Part shown: positions 56,771 through 64,000 of the stretch, piece by piece
How positions within the stretch are numbered: the stretch's first letter is position 1
How the letters are laid out: every line of letters starts with the position of its first letter
Assembly: GCA_033064195.1 (NCBI GenBank)
Contig: JARBJD010000019.1
Span: 425,170-489,169 of the forward strand
Direction of reading: 5' to 3'
From: Blattamonas nauphoetae
Lineage: Eukaryota > Preaxostyla > Oxymonadida
DNA: 64,000 nt
Translations under genes and position numbers: made by a program
The notes under the pieces: model-generated
Databases searched by the model: none
Seen by the model: the letters and a program-made list of their open reading frames with translations, nothing else
Told to the model about the DNA's origin: nothing

Positions 56771-57842
56771 ATGAACCCGATAATTCAGATAACAGACGCA
56801 TCATCAAGTACAGCGCGTTCTGATTTGACCACCCTCCCTTTCCATTTTCGATGGATTGCTCAGCGTTCCTGAATTGGGAACAAGATCAAAATCTATCTGA
56901 AAACGGAAATGTCGTTGTCTTTCAGTCTCTAGTTGCCACTATGAAGTCCCAGCCTGCATTTAATGACTCTCTGGAAGCGAAAGCAGTGAAGTTTCTGAAG
57001 TCAATGTGTATGGGTGGTCAAGAATCAGCGGATGCTTTTCTCAGCAACTTTGGACAAACCAGTGATGCTTCTCTGACTGACTTCATACAGTCCATTGTGG
57101 TGCTCGTTTCATCCTCTCATCAAGTCATCACCTCAACGGCAATTAAGATGGTCATGAATCTGATCACCAGATGTTCCGTTCGAATCCTTCTTCTCCTCGT
57201 CAAAGCTGCTCTGATGCCTCGACTCATCAACACTCTCAATCCATTATCTCTTTCCTTTGCTGAAGCAGTCGATATCCACACGTTTCTCATTCGAATCATC
57301 TCCTGTTCTCTCTGGCCCTCAACTCCGGATTGTCTCCAAGAACTCGGAATTAAAGATGACAGTGAACAACAATCTGTTCATGAGACGGTATTGAAGCAAG
57401 TTCTGATGCCTTCAGATAAGTATCTTAGCCATTTGTGCATGAACCGATTCTCGATCATCGATGAACAGCTATCCAGGTGGTTTCTGATACTCCTCACACG
57501 ACTCATCCAAATATCTCCTTCTTCTCGACCAATGATGGATTATATTCTGAATATGCCAGTCGTTCTCACGATCCCAAGTTGTCTGACATTCTTCGATAAT
57601 GATGAGTCAATCTGGTGGTCTCTGACTTTCATGGTCGATCACCCGCTGAAATGGAACAAAATATGGAGAAGCCAACACCAGATGTTGAAGAAAGTCCATC
57701 GAAACTTGAGAATGGAGGGCATCGAAGATGTGATTGAAGAAAAGCAGCAAAACGACAAAGAAGGATCGTGGGGAGAGCAGTTGTTGACAGGTCGATCGGA
57801 TGGAGCAATCTGCGGGGCATGAACCTTCCAAAACTGGAATAG
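56771..57842 (+). pseudogene. FLNW family copy 7, two single-base shifts
   Basis: The ATG at 56771 matches the leader of copies 8 and 10 (M-N-P-I-I-Q), but one base is missing near 56825-56835 compared with copy 3. The body is then open from M-D-C-S-A-F-L-N-W at 56851 with all family blocks. A second base is missing near 57775 (G-S-W-G-E in place of G-S-W-G-R), so the frame ends early. In the correct frame the end reads G-M-N-L-P-K-L-E and TAG at 57840-57842. Otherwise the copy is well preserved, so these lesions are either recent or sequencing errors. Confidence 0.75.
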
Positions 57843-58014
57843 AACTCGACAAGAAGAAGGGAAGAAACGAACAAAACAACTCCCTTCGCCTCGACACCCG
57901 ACCATCTCCCGCCCCTCTTCCTCGTTTTCCGCACTCTCAACACCAATTGCTCACTCTCTTACTTGTGATTCATTCTCTGCCACTGTGTGTGTCCACAGCA
58001 GGTTCGGCTCTCTT

Positions 58015-58320
58015 TGTGTGACTGATCGGGGTTGCCTGTTGACTCTCTTCACCAACCGTGCCTGCCCCATCCTCGCTCCCTCCTCGTCCGAACTCCATTT
58101 GAGTCCGTTCTCCTCATCACCCTCGAACATCTGCAGACGTGTGCAAACAATTCACTTTCGCCAATCCGAGACACGCCTGCTCGTGCGACTTCATCGCTCA
58201 CTCTTCGTCCATCCCTCCCTCCCGCGAGATCAACTCGGCCGACATCTGCACTCCGATGCCAGCTTCCTCACTCCACGCGAGAGAACGTACGTGTCCTGCT
58301 GCTCTTCTGTTTGATCGGAA
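58015..58320 (+). repeat. Spacer repeat R1, copy b
   Basis: Shares the block at 46455-46830, including CATCTGCAGACGTGTGCA and CCCGCGAGATCAACTCGGCC. Confidence 0.6.
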
Positions 58321-58551
58321 AGTTCGAGACGACTCTCACATCGCATCTGTTAAGTACGGAAATCGCAGACTTTGCTGGTATCATCTGAACGGTTGTTCTG
58401 AAGAAGAACGCCATTCTCATCGAAAGGAAGTGTTTCGATCTTCGCGAGGATTCCTTTCACGCTGAACCGCGCCAATTGATCTCAATCACCCGTTGCTTGA
58501 CTCTGGCATGCCTAATCTCTTCGATTTGTGATTCTTTCAGAAACAGAAAGA

Positions 58552-59610
58552 ATGAACCCGATAATTCAGACAACAGATGCTTCATCATGTACAACACGTT
58601 CTGATTTGTCCTCCTCTCTCGCTTTCAATTTTCGAATGATTGCTCAGCGTTCCTGGATTCAGAAGAAGAAGAACTTGAGTCTGATGACGAAAAGATCGTT
58701 GTCTTTCAGTCTCTAGTTGCCACTATGAAGTTGAAACCTGCCTTTGACAACTCTCTGGAAGCGAAAGCAGTGAAGTTTCTGGAGTCAATGTGTATGGGTG
58801 GTCAAGAATCAGCGGATGCTTTTCTCAGCAACTTTGGACAAACCAGTGATCTCTGACTGACTTCATACAGTCCATTGTGGTGCCTTCATCATCCAATCAA
58901 GTCATCACCACTGCAGCAATGGAAATGCTTGTGACCATGATCGTGCACTGTTCAGCCAAAGTCCGACTTTCCATCATCAAAGCTGATCTAATCCTCAACC
59001 TCCTCTCACTCAATCCTCTCTATCTCTTTCATTCACCGAAGCAGTCGATATCCGCATCCCTCTCTTGAACATCATCTCCAGTTCTCTCTGGCTCTCAACC
59101 CGTTTGGTCTCGCCTATCTCGGAATTCAAGCAGTCAAAGAACCGAAAGCTGTTTATGAGACGGTTTTGAGGCAAGTTCTTGCCCCATCGGAGATATATAA
59201 GCCATTTGTGCTCAAAACGCTTTCGATCGTCGATGGGAAGCTATCCAAGACTTTCATGGCTCTCACCAGACTCCTCGAAATATGTCCTCATTATCAACCC
59301 ACCATGGATTGTCTGATGAATACGCCAGTCTTCTCACGATTCCAAGTTGTCTGACATTCTTCGATAATGATGAGTCAATCTGGATTTTTCAGAATTTGAT
59401 GGTCGATCAGCAGTGGGAATGGAACAGAAAAGCGAAGAAGCGGAACAGATGTGGCAGATTGTGCAGCGATTGTTGAGAAAGGAGGGTCACGAAGATACGA
59501 TTGAAGAAATGCTGCAGAAAGACAGAAACAGCAACCATGGAAGATGTACTGTGGCCGAATCTGTCGAATGGACCAATCAGCTGGGCATGAACGTTCCGCC
59601 ATGCTGGTAG
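58552..59610 (+). pseudogene. FLNW family copy 8, multiple frame changes
   Basis: The ATG at 58552 begins M-N-P-I-I-Q-T-T-D-A-S-S. Family blocks then appear in different frames: V-F-Q-S-L-V-A-T-M-K-L-K-P, A-K-A-V-K-F-L-E-S-M, S-S-N-Q-V-I-T-T-A-A-M-E-M-L, P-T-M-D-C-L-M-N-T-P-V-F, and L-L-R-K-E-G-H-E-D-T. It ends L-G-M-N-V-P and TAG. At least five indels separate the blocks. Its upstream region lacks the GACCCATAACGAGTG motif. It is non-functional as read. Confidence 0.8.
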
Positions 59611-60029
59611 AATCCGGCAAGAACCAAAGACTACCGTGATCGGCCGCGTCTCCGGAGGAGAAACACGCCAAAACAAGCACTGCAGATTGAAGAGGCTAAC
59701 GACACGATTGCCGAAGGCATGTAGTTTTAGCCGAGAGTCAGCTTCCGAACGTCCCACATGATCGTCTCACTCTCGGGACAGGGAAGAATTAGGAATGATC
59801 TGTATGGACTCTCATTAGAACCATCGAACCACACCAGCTGTCGTGCAATGTATTCACTGTCTCCTTCGTTTATCAGTCGTTCATCAACTGTACATTGGCA
59901 ACATCCGTTTTCTCTCGATCACTGACTTCCTCCTGGTTCCGTGGTTGTAAGCCCTTTCGTTGGTTGAGTTTTTATTTTCCCTTTGGAGGACTTTTTCATT
60001 CCGGAGTCATTGTTTATTTTTTTTCTTAT
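59611..60029. other. Spacer, nothing recognised
   Basis: A mixed AT-rich region with short frames only and no match to repeats R1-R4 that I could see. Confidence 0.4.
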
Positions 60030-60044
60030 GACCCATAACGAGTG
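60030..60044 (+). promoter_or_regulatory. Family promoter motif before FLNW copy 9
   Basis: GACCCATAACGAGTG, the exact consensus, lies 23 bases before the ATG at 60067 although the gene is decayed. Confidence 0.5.
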
Positions 60045-60066
60045 ATTCTCTTCCGAATCAGAAAGA

Positions 60067-61120
60067 ATGACTTCAGTTTCAGTGAAATCAGACGACTTTC
60101 CAAGTCCAGCGCGTTCTGATTTGTCCTCCATTCACTTTCCATTTTCGGTGGATAGCCTCACCTTTCCTGAATTGGAATGAAGAAAGGCTTAAATCTGAAG
60201 ACGAACGAGCACTTATCTTTGGTCTCTGGTAGCAACAGTGAAGTTTCAGCCTGCACTTGATGCCTCTGGTAACAAAAGCAGTGAAGTATCTGAACTCTAT
60301 GTATTGGGCTGGTCGGGAATCAGCGGATGCTTTTCTCAGCAGCCTTAGGGCAAACCAGTGATAATTCTCTGACAGAATCATCCAGTCCATTGGGGTGCCA
60401 TTTCATCACCCAGTCAGATCATCACTACAACAGCAATGGAGATGCTTTGTGAATGTGATTGGGAAAAGTTCAGCAGAAGTCCTCCTTCCTCATCACAGCT
60501 GATGTGATCCCTCAAGTCATCCTCACTCAATCCACTGTCTCTTTCAATCACCGAAGCAGTTGATATCCACACTTGTCTCATTCAAATTATCCGATACTCG
60601 ATCCTTCTCCCAACTCCAAATGCTCTCAGACAACTCGAAATCGAAGAAGACGATGAACAACATGCTCACGAGACGGTCTTGAAGCGAGTTCTAACTCCTT
60701 CGGAGAAGTATATCTGCCATTTGTGCGTGAACCGCCATTCGATCATCGATGGGGATCAATCCTACTATTTTCTGACCTCCTCGCCAGAATCCTCCGAATA
60801 TCCCCATACTATCTCCCGACAATGGATTTTCTTCTAAATCTGCCAGTCTTTCTCACGATTCCAAGTTGTCTGACATTCTTCGATAATAATGAGTCAATCT
60901 GGTATTTTCTGGAAGATATGAACAATGTCCAGTGGGAATGGACCAAAAAGGCGGAGACCAGCGACTGATGTGGCAGACTGTGCATCGAATGTTGAGAGAA
61001 GAAGGCATCGAAGATGTGTTCGAGCACCAGCTACTCAACACCCTTGAATCATTGTGGGACGAGACAGTTGTTACCTGCGCGACCGGATGGAACAACAACA
61101 TGCAGGCCATGAACATCTAA
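60067..61120 (+). pseudogene. FLNW family copy 9, heavily frameshifted
   Basis: The leader (M-T-S-V-S-V-K-S-D-D-F-P-S) and core blocks remain recognisable in alternating frames. Only 60723-60968 (P-V-F-L-T-I-P-S-C-L-T-F-F) and 60932-61120 (V-H-R-M-L-R-E-E-G-I-E-D-V-F) are longer open stretches. The density of single-base shifts is higher than in copies 7 and 8. Confidence 0.75.
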
Positions 61121-61289
61121 ACTATGAATAGAAGCAGATACGAGCCGTTCTGGACGTCTTGAAAGTGTCTGAACTCGCCCCTCAACTTGTCACACAGCAC
61201 GTCGGAGGTTCAACAAGCGATAGAACGAATTTGAAGTTGGAGTGTGGCTCTTCTGGGAAACAGGTGTTCATGTTTCGAGGAGGCGTGTT

Positions 61290-61615
61290 GGAAGGCGGTT
61301 GTCTGACTCTCTTCACCAACCGTGCCTGCCCCATCCTCGCTCCCTCCTCGTCCGAACTCCATTTGAGTGCATTCTCCTCATCGCCCTCGAACATCTGCAG
61401 ACGTGTGCACAGCATTCACTTTCCCCAATCCGAGAACACACCAGCTCGTGCGACTTCATCTCACGTACTTCGTCAGTCCCTCCCTCCCGCGAGATCAACT
61501 CGGCCGACATCAGCACTCCGCTGCCAGCTTCCCTCACCCACATGAGGGAACGTTCGTGTCCTGCTCCACTCGCCTCCATCTCTGCATCTGTCTCCGTTTG
61601 TGTCGATGCAACTGA
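61290..61615 (+). repeat. Spacer repeat R1, copy c
   Basis: The third copy of the block at 46455-46830 and 58015-58320, again located between two FLNW members. Confidence 0.6.
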
Positions 61616-61984
61616 TCTCTAACGAATAACCAGCGATTGGTGTTGGAAATGCTTGTCTGAACGGGTACTTGGCACAAATTGACTCCTCTCGACCCAAACT
61701 CCTATTTTCAGTTCTGTCGCTTGTCCACGCTTGGCATTCTCCGTTCTAGCGAGTCCACGATGACATCGTGTGAGACTCCACAGATCTGTTGGACGCAGAA
61801 CCAAAGTGGACAGAATCGAAATAAGAACGTCATCGATCATCCACTCTTCAAACAAATCTTTCATTTTGTCTGGTTCACAAACTTCCTCTTCATTCGTTTT
61901 CATCTACATCTTCATTGAATCCGTTTTACTGTTCCTTTGAAAGATTATTTCATCTCAATCTCATTATTTCATTTTGTTAAAGTC

Positions 61985-62000
61985 TGACTCTTAACGAGTG
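61985..62000 (+). promoter_or_regulatory. Family promoter motif before FLNW copy 10
   Basis: TGACTCTTAACGAGTG lies 22 bases before the ATG at 62022, preceded by TATTTCATCTCAATCTCATT as in other members. Confidence 0.45.
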
Positions 62001-62021
62001 ATTCTTTCCGAATCAGAAAGA

Positions 62022-63215
62022 ATGAACCCGATAATTCAGACAACAGATGCTTCATCAAGTACAACGCGTTCTGATTTGACCACCCCTGACTTTCCATTTT
62101 CGATGGATTGCTCAGCGTTCCTGAATTTGGATGAAGAAAACTTGAATCAGATGACGATATAATCGTTTGTCTTCGGTCCTAGTTGCCACTATGAAGTTGA
62201 AACCTGCCTTTGACGACACTCTAGAAGGAAAGCAGTGAATCTTTCATCTGTGTTTTGGGAGGATGAAGAATCAAGCGATGATTTTCTCAACAAATTTGGA
62301 GAAACCAGAGATGATTCTCTGACAGACTTCGTGGAATCGATTAGGTGCTCATTTCCTCACCCAGTCAGATCATCACCACAGCAGCAATGGAGATACTTGA
62401 GAAAGTGATTCTAAAAGTTCACCCAAAGTCCGACTTTCTCTCGTCAAAGCTGATCTGATCCCTCAACTTATCCCATCTCCTCAATCCACTATCTCTCCTT
62501 CGCTGAAGCAGTCGATATCCACACCTCTCGTAGCCATCAACAACACAGTCTGGTCCACATCTCCGGATGGTATCGAAGAAATCGGAATTAGAGATGGCCG
62601 TGAAGAACAAGCTGTTCAGGAGATAGTCTTGAAGCAAATTTGATACCTTCGGGAGAAGTATATTTCCGCCATTTGTGCATGAACCGCTTCTCGATCATCG
62701 ATGGTGACCAATCGGGGTTTTTCTGACACTTCGTCCAACTCGAAATATCTCCTGCTTATCAACCAACAATGGAATTTGTTCTGAATATGCCAGTCGTTCT
62801 CACGATTCCAAGCTGTCTCACATTCTTCCAATCTGATGAGTCAATCTGGTACTTTCTGATTATCATGTTCAATGTCCAGCAGAAATGGAACGATAGAAGG
62901 GGAAATCTGCGACAGACGGGGACGAATGCTTCGAATGTTGAGAATGGAGGGCATCGACGATGTGATTGAACAAAAGCTGCAAAATGACAAAGAAGGATCA
63001 TGGGAAGAGATATTGTTACCGACTCGATCGACTGGAACAATATGCAGGGCATGAACATTCCAAAATTTGAATCGAAAATGACGAGAAAAACGAAAATGGG
63101 CGATTTCTTTGAAAGGTCGCAAAACACTATGGTGCGTCCCAAAAAAATCATTTTTTGCACAATTACCGTTCATCTGTTTAGTCGACAAGAGAGTGAATTA
63201 CTGGATTTCAAGTAG
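62022..63215 (+). pseudogene. FLNW family copy 10, frameshifted and stop lost
   Basis: Begins M-N-P-I-I-Q-T-T-D like copies 7 and 8, with D-C-S-A-F-L-N then an early shift. Later blocks (P-V-V-L-T-I-P-S-C-L-T-F-F, R-M-L-R-M-E-G-I-D-D-V-I) are in other frames. At the normal end (N-I-P-K-F-E) the TAG of other copies is TCG, so the frame runs on to 63215 through unrelated sequence. Confidence 0.75.
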
Positions 63216-63865
63216 GATCGCGTCGATAAAGCCATTTTTTGATCCGGACACTTTTGCACACTTTTATCACAGAACAAGTTGAAAATGGAGAAATGATGTA
63301 AAACAACGTAAAACCCTATTCTGTGAGAGAACCAATACAAATACATCTATTTGAAGAAAAGATGAAAAGTGCGGATCGAAGATTCGACAAGATTGATGAA
63401 TTTAGACTTAAGAATTGGAGAGATATATCCAATTAAGGTGGTTTGAGATATAAAGTGAAGGGAAATTGAGATTGATCTGAATTAGAGGATAGGAGGACGA
63501 TCAACAAGTCCGTGTCAGTTTGTGGATCTATAAGATGAGAAATTCATGACAAAGATACATGATCGAGTGAAAACAGGAGAAAGCATCAGATAGGTGAACA
63601 GGCCAGATTGTTTTCTGCCTGTTAGACACGATCCGGTCTCACCTGAAAAAAGTGCTGAGTGTCTGTCAATGTGAACGAAATAAATGACACAAACCAAAAG
63701 AATCGCATGCAATACACGGTATAAGGTCGGTTCAATCATCGATCTGACCGATTAAAGTTGTTTGATGGAGAATGAGTCACCTGATCTTTGAATTTGTAGA
63801 AAAGTGAGTGAAATGAAAAGAGATAATATAAACCTTCAAGATGGAGATTTTGATTGTTCCTGGAG
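63216..63865. other. AT-rich region, possible minus-strand exons
   Basis: No gene is firmly supported. On the minus strand the sequence contains acceptor-like sites (CACTTTTTTCAG ending near 63642, and TCATCTTATAG ending near 63527) around a short frame, which could be small exons of a gene reading leftwards. Evidence is weak. Confidence 0.25.
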
Positions 63866-64000
63866 ATGAATAGCTCTCAACGATCTTCAAATGTTGACGG
63901 AGTTGTAACGTCCTTCATCCAGAATCGCCCAAATTCATGTCCGCGGAAGAGAAAACACGTCGCTAGCACTGGAAAGGAAAAGACCAACGACACGATTGAC
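63866..64000 (+). CDS. Possible gene start, open to the right edge
   Basis: An ATG at 63866 opens a 45-codon frame that is still open at 64000 (M-N-S-S-Q-R-S-S-N-V-D-G, later P-R-K-R-K-H-V-A-S). It is polar and basic, with no recognised motif. The window ends before it can be judged. Confidence 0.3.
   Translation, partial: MNSSQRSSNVDGVVTSFIQNRPNSCPRKRKHVASTGKEKTNDTID

Overview
This window looks like nuclear DNA of a protist and not of a bacterium. Many genes carry very short GT-AG introns (33-140 nt) that restore reading frames exactly, there are eukaryote-only families (HECT E3 ligase, IST1, RABL6-like GTPase, PPP phosphatase, PIWI), and paralogue families are expanded in tandem. Short introns, beta-helix surface proteins and a tandem family with a D-C-S-x-F-L-N-W core would fit an oxymonad (Preaxostyla, Blattamonas/Monocercomonoides type). 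That assignment is inference. Stops are used normally (TAA, TAG, TGA all end genes).

Layout. (1) 1-13823: three giant charged coiled-coil genes. One runs leftwards off the window (its frame is never closed here); next, divergently, a RABL6-like GTPase with a 1,000-residue charged tail; then a second coiled-coil protein. (2) 13918-18112: a secreted, membrane-anchored beta-helix (Pmp-like) surface protein. (3) 18349-32000: a minus-strand cluster of cassette genes. Each cassette has a 33-nt mini-exon, a shared N-terminal module starting near I-E-E-L-E-R-G, a charged coiled coil, and then an interchangeable domain: SPRY-like, HECT, or protein kinase plus LysM. Decayed NlpC/P60 peptidoglycan-hydrolase copies and a kinase relic lie between them. 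(4) 32400-33800: a frameshifted PIWI domain and a small bacterial-type membrane protein. (5) 34175-38810: a nine-exon PPP phosphatase and a five-exon IST1. (6) 39108-43921: a gene split by a TIR transposon, and an armadillo-like/coiled-coil/SPRY gene with one in-frame TAA. (7) 44000-63200: a plus-strand tandem array of about ten copies of the FLNW family: five intact (two with an N-myristoylation signal on a separate first exon), one with two single-base shifts, one 5'-truncated and three badly decayed. Several repeated spacer blocks and a shared promoter-proximal motif accompany them. (8) 63866-64000: a possible gene start running off the right edge.

Two nearly identical 1.1-kb elements (19885-20980 and 40055-41152) share 19-bp terminal inverted repeats and 4-bp target duplications. 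One interrupts a coding exon and the other a mini-exon. The cassette cluster is the most distinctive part: one N-terminal module at up to about 99% identity is spliced to different signalling or ubiquitin domains, in a neighbourhood that also holds two peptidoglycan-related modules (LysM, NlpC/P60).
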